Source of the DNA: Diospyros lotus
Lineage: Eukaryota > Streptophyta > Magnoliopsida > Ericales > Ebenaceae
Assembly (NCBI RefSeq): GCF_014633365.1
Contig: NC_068346.1
Span: 35,279,191-35,343,190, forward strand
Length of the DNA: 64,000 nucleotides
Reading direction: 5' to 3'
The position numbers were made by a program, and so were the translations under genes. Below are positions 1 through 11,400 of the stretch, piece after piece. Below the pieces are notes generated by a model. It did no database searches. It was not told where the DNA came from and saw only the letters and a list, made by a program, of their open reading frames with translations. The number at the start of each line of letters is the position of its first letter. Position 1 is the stretch's first letter.

Positions 1-1070
1 GAATCGTTCGAAATATATGTATTCCCAAACTGTACAAACATAAAATTATGCATATTTTTTTCTCATTAAGTTGTATGCTATCATCTTGCTAGAGGGGGCA
101 TCGGCATAACATTTTTCCATTTGTTCTTTTGCATGGATTTGGATTTATAATGTAACTTTAAAAGTCAACTGACATAATGAATGTTGTGCCTTGAAATTTA
201 AACTCTGTTAGGATAAGGTGTAATTGATGATGATTAAAAAAATTCCCAATCAAAATATCTACCAGATTTAGATTCTAGTGATCTTAATGCATAGAAAATA
301 AATGAAAAATATCTAGCCTGACTCAAATCAAATCAATTACTCCTAGGGTGACTTTTCTCTACAATTAACAAAGAAGTTCTAGCTCAGATGATTCATTGTG
401 AATTCTCAGTTATGGTAAGTTTTTGAAAACTTATATTATCAACAAACTATTGCCAAATCTTTTTAGTTAAAACAACAGTTGAGATCTATTAAGAAAGATT
501 CTCTATCTGTGAATGACCATATCTTGAAGATTAAAACAATAAGACATTCTCTATCTGTGATAAGGATCTTTTATTGGCAAGTTTGAGTGGATTGGATAGT
601 GATTATAAAACTGTTGTTAGTCTAATTATCTATCAAATGGATAATATTAACTTAGAGAAGATTTAGTACTTACTGTTGGTGCATGAACAAAGGTTATCTG
701 TTAAGAATTCTTTTTCATCTTTAGCCCTAAATTTTGAAGGCATAACTTTGATGAATGCAGATGTTGCATCTTACTGGTCAAAGAATGGTAATGATCCTAC
801 TAACAGTAAATAAGGTTTTCCTAACAGAGGATATAGAGGTCGAGATAGATCTAACACTAGAAAAATATATTGTCAATTGTGTGGGAGACTGGGTCTGCTG
901 ACAAATGTTACTATAAGTTGACAGAAATTTTCAACTTTTTTCCCAATCAAAATTCTAGCAGAGGATGATCTCAATTTGATTCAAGAGCTTATCTTGTAGC
1001 TCCTAGTGATCCTAGTGAAGTTTTCCTAAGTGAGACTGGTTCCATTCAAGATTCTCACTATAACAATTCT

Positions 1071-1421
1071 TTGGATAATCAATTTATTTCTTTAGCAACT
1101 TGCAGTGATCTATCTTGGTTTGTTGACTCTGGAGCAACAAACCATATTATCTCAAATCTTCACAACCTTACTCTTCACTCTCCTTATCAAGGCCCTAACA
1201 AAGTTGTAGTTGGCAATGGTAAAAAACTATCCATTGCAAATGTTGGCCCTAGTCAACTTTACACTCAAAGCAAATTCGCTTCTATTCTTTCTTTATCTAA
1301 TGTGCTTCATGTTGCTCAGATGACGAAAAACTTTATAAGTGTTTCTCAGTTTACAAAAGATAATAATGTGATAGCTGAATTTTATTTTGATTCCTGTTTG
1401 ATTAAGTACAAGCACAAATGA
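1071..1421 (+). pseudogene. Copia protease fragment of gag-pol
   Basis: This is the longest open stretch of the first Copia polyprotein. It contains the aspartic protease signature DSGATNHI and the downstream block that normally separates protease from integrase in Copia pol (VVVGNGKKL, LSNVLHVAQMTKNFISVSQ). Both ends run into stops in the pol frame. It has no independent start, so it is a relic, not a gene. Similar partial blocks (integrase 4694-5110, RT 5436-5645 and 5881-6066) are parts of the same broken polyprotein. Confidence 0.8.
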
Positions 1422-1984
1422 ATTGTACTACTCCTACGACTACTTAAAGATGGACTTTGTCAATTAGCATCTGCATCTAGTTTTGTTTTTGCTTCATCTT
1501 TTTTGTGTCGTCTGTTTGAACGTTGTAAATCTACTAAATCTAAAATGTTAGCTTTGTAGTCCATGTTTTGTCATGCTACATCTCCAAATAAAAACGCAGT
1601 AACAAGTAAAATTGTGTGATCAGTGTCATGCCAAATTGGGGCATTTTTCTTTTTCTGTACTGAAAATAATTCTGAATAAATTCATATTCCTTGTTTCAAT
1701 TCTTCTTTCTTTTTTGTGAATCATGCAAACTTGACAAATTGCATCAGCTTCCTTTTACTAATTGTGAAATTACAGGCAAAAAAACCTTTAGAATTAGCTT
1801 ATTCAATCTCTGGGGTCCAGCTCCTAATATATCTACTGAAGGCTATAGATACTATATTATCTTTGTAAATGCATATAGCAGGTATACATGACTATATTCA
1901 ATGAAACTAAAATCTGATGCTCTTTCTACTTCCATTACCTTTCACAAATTTGTTGAATTATAATATCACTCTAGAATCTGATAA

Positions 1985-4677
1985 ACAATAACAACAACAT
2001 ACCCAGCCTTTATCCCACTATGTGGGGTCAGCTACATGAATTCTAGACTTTCATGTATTTCTATCTTTTGTCATATCTTCATTTAGATCCATATATTTCA
2101 TATCAATTTTAATGTCTCCCCCAAAGTCTTCTTGGGTCTACCTCTACCTCTTTTTATGACTAATTGTTCTATTTCATCAACTCTCCTTACAGGAGCATCT
2201 CTTAGTCTCCTTCTCACATGACCAAACCATCTTAGTCTAGTCTCTCTCATCTTCTCATCGATTGGCACTACTCCTACTTTATTACGCATAACTTCATTTT
2301 TAATTTTATCCTTTCTTGTATGTCCGCACATCCATCTTAACATCATCATCTTTGCTACACTCATTTTTTGCTCATGCTGGTATTTGACTGCCCAACATTC
2401 TGAGCCATACAACAAGGCTGGTCTTATAGCTGTCTTATAAAATTTTTCTTTCAATTTTAATGGGATTTTACCATCACATAACACCCCCGATGCATTTCTC
2501 CATTTTAGCCAACCTGTCTTAATTCTATGTGTGACATCCTCGTGGATTTCTCCATCTTTTTGAATCACTGATCCCAAATATCGAAAATGGTCTTTTCTTT
2601 GTAAGATTTGGTCTTCTAATTTTATTATAACATCATCCACTCTTGCATTTTTACTAAATTTGCATTCCATATATTCTGTTTTCTTTCTACTTAATTTAAA
2701 TCCCTTAGATTTTAAATTATTTCTCCACAACTCAAGCTTAGTGTTCACTCCTTCTTTTGTTTTATCCACCAACACTATGTCGTTTACAAATAGCATATAC
2801 CATGGCACATCTATCTGAATATCTTTAGTGAGTTCATCCATTACTAGGGCAAATAAGTATGGACTTAGTGCAAAACCTTGATGCAGTCCTATTGTAGTTG
2901 TAAATGGTTCAGTATCCCCTCCGCATGTTCTGACCCTTGTCTCTACACCATGATACATGTCCTTAAGGGCTTGTATATAGGCTATTTTGACTCTTTTCTT
3001 CTCTAAAACCCTCCATAATACTTTTCTAGGGACCCTATCATAGGCCTTTTCTAGATCTATAAACACCATATGTAGGTCCTTCTGATGATCTCGATATCTT
3101 TCCATTAGACGCCTCAGTAAATATATAGCTTCCATTGTTGACCTACCAGGCATGAAACCAAACTGATTTTCTGACACCTTTGTTTCCTTTCTGAGCCTCT
3201 GCTCTATTATTCTCTTCTAGAGTTTCATGGTATGACTCATTAACTTAATTCCTCTATAATTTTCACAGTTTTGAACATCTCCTTTGTTCTTGTATATAGG
3301 AACCAAAGTACTCTTCCTCCACTCATCTGGCATCTTTTTTGATTTAAGGATGGCGTTAAATAGTTGCGTTAGCCAGGAGATGCCCTCTTCTCCCATGCAT
3401 TTCCATGCTTCTATTGGTATATTATCTAGTCCCATTGCCTTATGATTTTTTATCTTTTTTAATGCTTGCCTTATTTCATTTGAACTTATGCGTCGATAGA
3501 ATGTGTAGCTCACATTCCCTTCGGAGTTACTAAGATGTCCCAACCTAACTCTTGTGTCACCACCATTATTGAATAATTTTGTGAAATACTCCTTCCATCT
3601 CTCCTTAATCGCTCCCTTGTTTACTAAAACATTTTGATTGTCATCTTTTATGCATTTCACTTGATTTAAATCCCGTGTTTTTCTTTCTCTTGCTTTAGCT
3701 AATTTATATATATCCCTTTCTCCATCTTTTGTATCAAATCGTTTATATAGATTCTCATATGCTTTTGACTTTGCTTCACTAACAGCTCTTTTTGCGGCCT
3801 TTTTTGCTTCTTTATAATTTTTTTGATTTTCTTCATTGTTGCATTGATATACGGCCTTATAGCAAGTTTTCTTATTTTTAATTTTCAATTGTACCTCTTC
3901 ATTCCACCACCAAGACTCTTTAAGATTAGGGGCTCTACCATTTATCTCTCCAAGGACTACCTTTGTCGTGCTTCTCAGAGCATTAGCCATTTCTTTCCAC
4001 ATTTGGTTTGTCTGTCTTTCTCCATTCCATTCCCTTCTACTCCTTAATTTTTCTTTGAAGATTAGTTATTTCTCCCCTTTTAAATTCCACCACCTGATTC
4101 TTGGATTTTGTTTTATGTGATTTTTTCTCTTCCAATTTCTTACTTGGACGTCAAGTACTAGAAGTCTATGTTGAGTAGTCAAACACTCTCCCGGTATCAC
4201 CTTACAATTCCTACAACATAATCGATCCTCTTGTCTCATGAGGAAGTAATCTATTTGGGTGCTTGAGGTGATATTTTTATATGTGATTAAGTGTTCGTCC
4301 CGTTTTTTGAACCTAGTATTGGTTATAATGAGCCCGTATGCCATAACAAAATCTAGGATAGATTTACCCTCATTATTAATTTCCTCGAATCCATACCCTC
4401 CATGTACCTCTCTATATCCGTTTCCGTCTCTACCCACGTGCCCATTTAAGTCACCTCCTATAATCACTTTCTCTCCTCTTGGTATCATTTGTATGAGTCC
4501 CTCTAGGTCCTCCCAGAATTTTGCTTTTATCTCATCACCTAACCTCGCTTGTGGTGCATATGTACTAAAGATATTCATAGTCATTCTTCCTAGACTAATC
4601 TTCACCATAATAATCCTATCCCCTATTCTCTTTACATCCACTACCTCATCTATTAAGTTTTTATCCATAATAATCCC
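1985..4677 (-). mobile_element. RTE-like LINE inserted in the Copia integrase
   Basis: The element is bounded by an 18-bp perfect direct repeat, cactctagaatctgataa, at 1967-1984 and 4678-4695. Removing it and one repeat rejoins the Copia integrase. On the - strand it reads endonuclease, then reverse transcriptase, then a 3' tail (gctgaccccacatagtggg, then ttgttgttattg) at 2040-1985. That tail type is common in plant RTE-clade LINEs. The 5' end falls inside the endonuclease domain, so the copy is 5'-truncated, as LINE copies usually are. Assignment to RTE rests on the tail and protein style, not on a phylogeny. Confidence 0.9.
2098..4677 (-). pseudogene. LINE endonuclease/reverse transcriptase ORF, two stops
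   Basis: Three open blocks lie in one reading frame: 4677-4066 (APE-type endonuclease; GGDLNGHVGRDGNGY and TQIDYFLMR are visible), 4002-3217 (linker and RT start; NHKAMGLDNIPIEAWK, NYRGIKL) and 3177-2098 (RT palm and C terminus; [36 protein letters not shown]). Only in-frame stops near 4066 and 3217 separate them. The RT active site reads LFVNDIVL where the family has F/Y-A-D-D, so the first catalytic Asp is Asn. The downstream block ([28 protein letters not shown]) is typical of plant non-LTR RT proteins. The copy cannot move by itself. Confidence 0.88.
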
Positions 4678-6179
4678 CACTCTAGAATCTGATAATGGAG
4701 GGAAATTTCAAGCTTTCTTGCCATATCTTAAATGTCATGGCATTCAACCTCGTTTGACTTGTCCTCATACTCATCAACAAAATGGGGTTGTTGTGAGGAA
4801 GCATAGGCATATTGTTGAAATGGGTCTTCATTATTAGCTCATGCTTATATGCTTTTAAAACAATGGGTAAAAGCTTTTCAAAAAAGCGTTTATACAATTG
4901 ACCTTTTACTAGATTTTACTCTCAAATTTACCTTTGCTTTTGAACTTTATCACAAACAACTCAATTATTTATCCCTTCAACCCTTTGGGTGTGCTTGTTT
5001 TTCTTACCTTAAACCCTACAACAAACACAAGTTTGCTTTTCATTCCATCAAATGTGTTTTCATTGGATATAATCATGTCCAAGCTAGGTATAGATGTTTA
5101 CATCCCACAGGTTGAATTTATGTTTCTAGATATGTTCAGTTTAATCCTTTTGATTTTCTTTTTCCTACCCTATTTCCATCTTTTTCATAGTCTGTTTCTT
5201 CTTACAGTCTTCCCAATTCATTTCTTCATTCCTTTTCTTCTTCTAATCCTTGAGTGGTACAATCTTCTACTCCTTTTGTCTGGATACCAACTGCCCAGCC
5301 ACAAATTTCTCCTTCATTACCTACTTTATCTACGTCACAACCTAAGCAACCTCAGCAGCATCCTCTTCCTTCTGTTCATCCTATGTCACTCGTTCCAAAT
5401 ATAAGCAACTTCTGACCTCTTCACCTCATGCTCTAGTGAGTACTATAGAACCTAGCTCAAATAGTGATGCTCTCTTGGATCCTAGGTGGATTAAGGCTAT
5501 GCAAGAAAAGTTTAATGCCTTGCAGCATAATGGCACATGGGAGCTTGTTCCTTTTTCTCTTGATATGAATTTGGTTAGCTGTAAGTGGGTGTTTCGTGTT
5601 AAGTATAACCCAGATGGGTCAATTCTGAAGTATAAAGCTCAATGAGTAGCTAAGGGTTTTCATTAAAATCTTAGTATGGACTATACTGAAACTTTCAATC
5701 CAATGGTTAAGGCCATTGGATTGACCTTAACCAATGTGACTTTTGGCTAGGACATTTAATAGGTTGATGCGAACAATGTCCTTCTTAATGGAGATTTGAC
5801 TGAAATAGTCTACACGTCCCAACCTAAAAGTTTTGTTAGCTTAGAGTCTTCTTATGTCTGTCAACTAAAGAAGTCTCTGTATGGTTTTAAACAAGCTCCT
5901 CGTGCTTGGTATACAAAGCTTAGGGTTAGCTTTGCAAGACCGAGACTTTGTAAGAGTAGTTTTTGATGCTTCGCTTTTTATTAAGAAGTCTATTCATTTT
6001 GTATTGTGCATTCTTGTATATGTTGATGATATTCTTATCACTGGTTCAGATTCTAAGGCTCTTTAGTCATTTATTCATGATTTGGACATTCATTTTGCTC
6101 TCAAAATTCTGGGTTTTGTGAATTATTTTCTAGATTTTGAAGCCTATAGGGATAGCAAAGGTCTCCTTAGCTATAGGTA

Positions 6180-6462
6180 GTTATGGTTTCCGATTGTATT
6201 GCACATGGGTGCATGGGCTGCGAGGTTATAAATAAGTCACAACTAGAGGAGGGGAATTGATGTTGAGAAATGAACTGAATATTCTCTGTTATCTCTCTCT
6301 CACTTTCTGTTATCTTTCTCTCCCTTTCTCTCAAACGTTCTCCCTCTTTCTTGTTGTTCCCCTCTCTTCCATCTAAACTCTCCCTCTAAATTTTGCTCTC
6401 TCGATCTCTTAATCTTCTTAATTTCCTTTCTAAACCCTAGCCCAATCCTAGGGTGTGACAAC
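6180..6462 (+). mobile_element. Possible LTR fragment with polypurine tract inside Copia RT
   Basis: The Copia RT reading breaks here and resumes near 6463 (SCKSCFS, later YLTYARPDF). The interruption contains agaggaggggaattga followed by tgttgag, and ends in gtgtgaca, with a CT-rich middle (ctctccctttctctc) and aaaccctag near the end. This resembles a polypurine tract followed by a short LTR. Its composition is like the LTRs of the element at 17957-20625. No clean target duplication was found, so it may be a rearranged piece. Confidence 0.4.
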
Positions 6463-7302
6463 TAGCATGCAAGTCATGTTTTAGTTAATCTAGGAACTCC
6501 TCTAACTGATATGGTGAAGTGTTTTCAGATCCCTCTCTATATAAAACAATTATTAGTTCTTTACAATATTTGACTTATGCTCGGCCTGACTTTGTTTTTT
6601 TGGTAAATAAACTTAGTTTTTATCTTCTCTTGAACAACATTGGTTGGCCTGCAAAAAGTTGCTCAGATACTTAAAAGGGGACTATTGGATTAGATTTATT
6701 GTTCACTCCTTCCTGTAATCTGTCTATTGAGGTTTATACAAATGTAGATCATGTTGGGTGTAAAGTAATACGCAAATCTACAAGTAGGTTGTGTGTTTAT
6801 CTTGGTTATCTCTTAGTTTGGAGTTCCAGAAATAATTAGTGGTTGAAAAGTCAGTTGGGGAAGCCGAATATTGAGATCTAACGTAGGAGGCTACTGAAGT
6901 TTTGTGGCTAAGGTCTCTATTTGTTGAACTGCACTATTCATTTTCTAAGATCCCTTTCATCTAGTGTGAGAATATGGCAACTAAAAGTATTGCTGAAAAT
7001 CTTGTCTTCCACTCACACAACAAACATATCAAAATTGATTTTCATTTTGTTAGAAAGTTGAAAATGGTGAGGTGGAGATTAGATATATTCTCACATAATA
7101 TCAAACAACTGGTATTCTCACTAAAGATTTGTTTGGAGACACATTTTTCTATGTAATAGACTTTGCCTAACATTGTCTCCTAACTGTGCTATTCAAGATA
7201 AACCACACTAGACTTCTAAGAGGGATGATTCAAGAATAGTACTTTAGTTCACTCAACAGAACACTCCTAGATCATAGGTTCCAGAGTCTAATTTGGAGGG
7301 GG

Positions 7303-7580
7303 AACGTAGAGAGAAGTAGTTCTATATCCTGTACAAATGAATATTAACTGTAATTCTGTTAACTATAGTTATAATTTAGTTAAGTTTGTTAGTTAGGACT
7401 TATTTTTGTACAACTGTCAAATTTAGTTGTATCGCTAACAAAATTAGTTGAGTTCATAGTCTATAAATACTCAACTAATTTTCTGTTTCTAATGTCAAGA
7501 ATCATTTTTAGCAAATCTTAGTTTCAATTGTCTTTTCAGTTCCTTTATTTTTCTTCGTAGAAACTCTCGCTTCAACTGAT
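7303..7580 (+). repeat. Probable 3' LTR of the first Copia element
   Basis: Directly after the purine tract at 7292-7302 there is about 270 bp of AT-rich sequence with a TATA-like gtctataaatactc at 7459-7472. This is the place and layout expected of the LTR. The expected TG start is not visible and no partner LTR lies in the window, so the borders are approximate. Confidence 0.5.
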
Positions 7581-8466
7581 CCCCTGGAAAAAGAAACTAG
7601 TGACAGAAGAAAAGTCTCGGGGTGGTAGCCATTAGTTCAGTTGGAACTAAAGCCTTAAAAAGTTACACCGGTGGATCCAATTTTGAGGTAAGTATTTTCC
7701 TTGGAAGAATCATTTGATTCTTCCGTATATCTTGTTTTTCAGACACATTAATTTGTATACCTTAGTGCCATGCTCAGCTGCAGCTTTTAACTCAAAACTT
7801 TCAGAATGGGTGTTAATATCACTGTATTATTGGAAACTTGGTTAATGATAACTGAACATGTAACTCTGTTTTGATGTGAAATTTTCCCAATGCTTCGGCC
7901 GAAACTTTCTGACATAAAATATTGGCTATTTCATGTCTTAATGAACTATTGGGACAGTGAGGGATTGGTTTCAGCAATCCAGAATTTTGAAGTAAGAAGC
8001 TCATTTTGCTGGTATATTTTGTGATTCCATGCGTACACTGTAACTATGTTGGTTATTAAGGCTATGATTTTAGACACTGGAGCTAAACAATCTGTCATTT
8101 AGGGTGTACAAGAACCAAGGGCAAGCTCTCTCATTTTGCTGGTCTAATCCATTTCACTGCTATCTCTGAACCAAGGTTGCATTGCTGCTGCAGGATGTCA
8201 AACTGCCATGCACCATTTAAGTTGTGAACATTTGTAGGTTTGACCTTGTTATCAACAGGGATATGTTCTAATTACGGGCAACTGCTTTTAATATACCAGC
8301 TTAGTGGCTTGTCATATTGGCACTAGAGATTAAGGCCTGGAATTGATAAATTTCAAACTGAATGTTGATGTTAAATAAACTATTGGAGTAATATCCTATT
8401 CATAAAGCCTAACCAGTACTTGCGCAGTTGGACAAAATAATAATATGGCATTGTATCACCCAATTT
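7581..8466. other. Spacer between Copia relic and MBOAT 3' end
   Basis: AT-rich sequence with no ORF I can support. It should include the 3' UTR of the MBOAT gene (- strand), but no convincing poly(A) site stands out. Confidence 0.5.
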
Positions 8467-11400
8467 TTAGTCCCTCCTTTGCTTGGCATCACGAATATGG
8501 AACATAAGCTGCAAAAAAATTTAGCCTCTCAATTGTTGATTGAAAAATCTCACTCACCAAAGGCAAACCTCAAATGCGTGGAGTCTTTCTTTACCTTTGT
8601 GCCAACGTAAAATGTAACAAACATGCCACCAAGTGTCGGTAGACCTGCAGGAAGAAATTAAAGATCAGCACTAGCTCTACTACAGAGGATGTGTTTCAAA
8701 AACAGGAAGGAGATAAAAGTAAGAAGAGCAAGAACGAACCTTCTTTCTGAAGGAATCGAGAAACCAACCAATTCATGCCCGATGGTCCAATCACATAACC
8801 AACAAGGTTGGCTACCTGCAGGAATAATGCCAATGTATTGAATAAAGATTGCTCTACAAGAGGAAGTTGCAGAGGAGAGCATCCAGGTTTATAGCAGTAT
8901 ATGCCCAAATGCATCCAATTGGCAGGATTTTTAAGCGAAGATTAAATTCTTCAGAGTTCTATTTCAGGTGATAAAGACAAAGGAATTGTTTTCCTGTGGA
9001 TGACCCGCTGATATAACGCACTTCTTTCATAATTTCCCTAATTAAGAGTTCAATGTGTAAACTTCACCAAATTAGCGTCAGTACAATAGCTATTCAAATT
9101 CTTTATGTAAGCTGTTAACTCTAGTCAATGAAACCTGAGTTATGATAATTACAATATCAAGCCCAGTGCTAAGATGTCCCATATGAATATTTTAACTTGA
9201 ACTGAAGGGGACGTTAGTGCATAAATATAAGGATCTAATGTTAAAACTTTTATTCAAGATGTATAAATGGAAGACAAACCATAAGACAGGTGATTGTGAT
9301 GGAACCGGCAACTGCACTGAGTTCACGAAAAATGAAGTCCTCAAAAGCACTGTGAACCTGAGTAAAAATAGATTTTTATTAAATGAAATTAGCTTAATAA
9401 ATTAAAACAAAAAGAAAAGCAAAGGGAAAAACATGGCATATCCTAGCTCAAGCTCGCTACTATTAGATTAAAAAAAATAAATCACCTGAAAAGTCTTGGC
9501 TGCTGACTTCACAATCATTTCTGGGACAAAGAATATACACGTCAACCATGCCCAAGAAAGAAGCTTCCTGGGCCCAAGATAATAAGCTTTCAGACGTAGA
9601 GCTAAAAGAAATAGTAGCACCTTAAAATAAAAAAAACAACATTGGGGTGACGGGAAAGAGTATAGAAACTAAGAGTACCATTCTAAATCATGCCATACGG
9701 CAACAAATGTGAAGACGACCCATATATTGACTAGCTTTCTTTGAGAACCGCCAAGTGGAATGTACATGTACCTGAACTATAGTCATTAGCAAAACATGAC
9801 ACTTTGAAACAGAAATGTGAGAGAAACTAGAGATAAAAGATCTGAAAGCTGCACCTGACAAGCCACTTGTTAAAGGAAGCATGCCAGTTTTTCCAAAAAC
9901 TTTCCAAGTTATAGCAATTGTTTATGCATTTTGGCATATTCTCAGGAGCCTCAATGCCGCTGACCTACAATCAGATTAAATTGATAAATAGCTTTCAGCC
10001 TAGGATAACGTGAAAACTAAAAACAAACTTTTGATGAACTTCAACGTGTAAACTGAAGATTGATCTGAAGAAACTCAGATCAACATAAGCCACATACCAA
10101 TGCCCAGAACCGAAAGTAGCGCCAGATTAGGAAAAACTTAAGCCACATGAAATTTAGGACCTGTTGCATCAATCAATAGAGTTGATAGTAGTAAGCAGTC
10201 AAGATGGCAGTGAAACTCTGGACGTTGGAGAATTTAGGGTTTGCTTGGTTAGTCTCTGTGTTTTTGTTAACTGAAGCAATAGAAACTACAAAAATATGAT
10301 CACTTCATATAGTTTTTCATTTTGTATGAGAATGATTGTCAGACAATTTTTGTTAGTTTTATAAAAGATGGGTACTTGTAGACAATTTTTAACAATCAAA
10401 AGCCTTAATCCAACTAGATGGGGTTTTAGGTGTTTCCAAACCAAAAACTAATTAAAACACATACAAAATGAATTCTTTGAGATTTTATGAAAACATAATT
10501 GTTGTATGGAACCCTTTTTGGAACCAAATGCAAACAGACTCTTAAGACTTCTAACTGACAATTGAGTCAATTGCACTACAATGAGTAATGTGCTATTGAA
10601 TTTCCGAATACATAGCATGACAAAGAGATATAATCCTTGAGCATGTCATTTTACCATATGGTTATAGATATCCAATGAGGAAATAGAAATTGTGTACTTC
10701 GCATTTTGAGAGGAATTTTCAGCAAGTTTCATGGTGGTACTTTATGGAATTAATAACTCAGGAGCTGAGACTTGAAAACCCCTCACCCCTTGGAACTGAC
10801 CTTTTTGTTGTGGACAACATCATGGGTGATGAAGGACCAAATAGGGAAAGAAGACAGGAGAGGAAGAAGCAAGAGATATAAAGAACACCAAAGGAGAAGA
10901 AAGAGGGAAAGGAAATCATAAAAATCTCTATACTCAATAATCAATACCAAATCTGAAAAATCCTTAATCCTTACACTTATAAGGTATTTATATACCAAAA
11001 CAATCCAACTAAACTAGGAATCCAAAATAGAGGAAAACAAAAAAATAATATTACTAATCCATGCCAAACTAGGAACCTAAATTAAGTAGGAAGTGAAAAT
11101 ATAAGGAGCTGTTCAGTTGTGGAAATCAGCCCATTTTTTCACAAAATTAATCCACATAAAAATTAGGAAATTAGTTCAAGTTCAATTTTTTTTTTCCTGA
11201 AAATATGGAGATTTGGAAAATGTAATTTTCCACAAAACTTTCCCCAAATCATCTCCATTTCTCTAACATTTGAATGTGTTTTTCAATTTTTTTATGGAAA
11301 AACATTTTCCACAGGTAAACACAAATAAATTCCTAATCCTCTAAGTTCCTTAGTGTAACTAAAATCATAAACTAAACAAAATTATAAAATTCTACCAAAG

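Larger units (their letters stand above)
340..7580 (+). mobile_element. Decayed Ty1/Copia retrotransposon, split by a LINE
   Basis: Copia gag-pol order can be followed on the + strand through many stops and shifts. Gag-like residues lie at about 340-760, a CxxC zinc-knuckle remnant near 870, and the protease motif WFVDSGATNHI at 1118-1150. An integrase zinc region lies near 1720-1890. The integrase core resumes after the LINE at about 4694-5110 (SDNGGKF, then HQQNGV). Reverse transcriptase is at about 5436-6180 (TWELVP, CKWVFRVKYNPDGS, YVDDILITGSD) and RNase H at about 6740-7150. A purine tract, ttggaggggga, at 7292-7302 precedes a probable 3' LTR. No 5' LTR is seen, so the element is truncated or begins outside the window. 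It is certainly non-functional. It is older than the LINE inside it. Confidence 0.85.

Noticed and set aside
4259..4837. 192-aa ORF on the + strand
   Set aside because: It is the antisense of the LINE endonuclease joined to a piece of Copia integrase.
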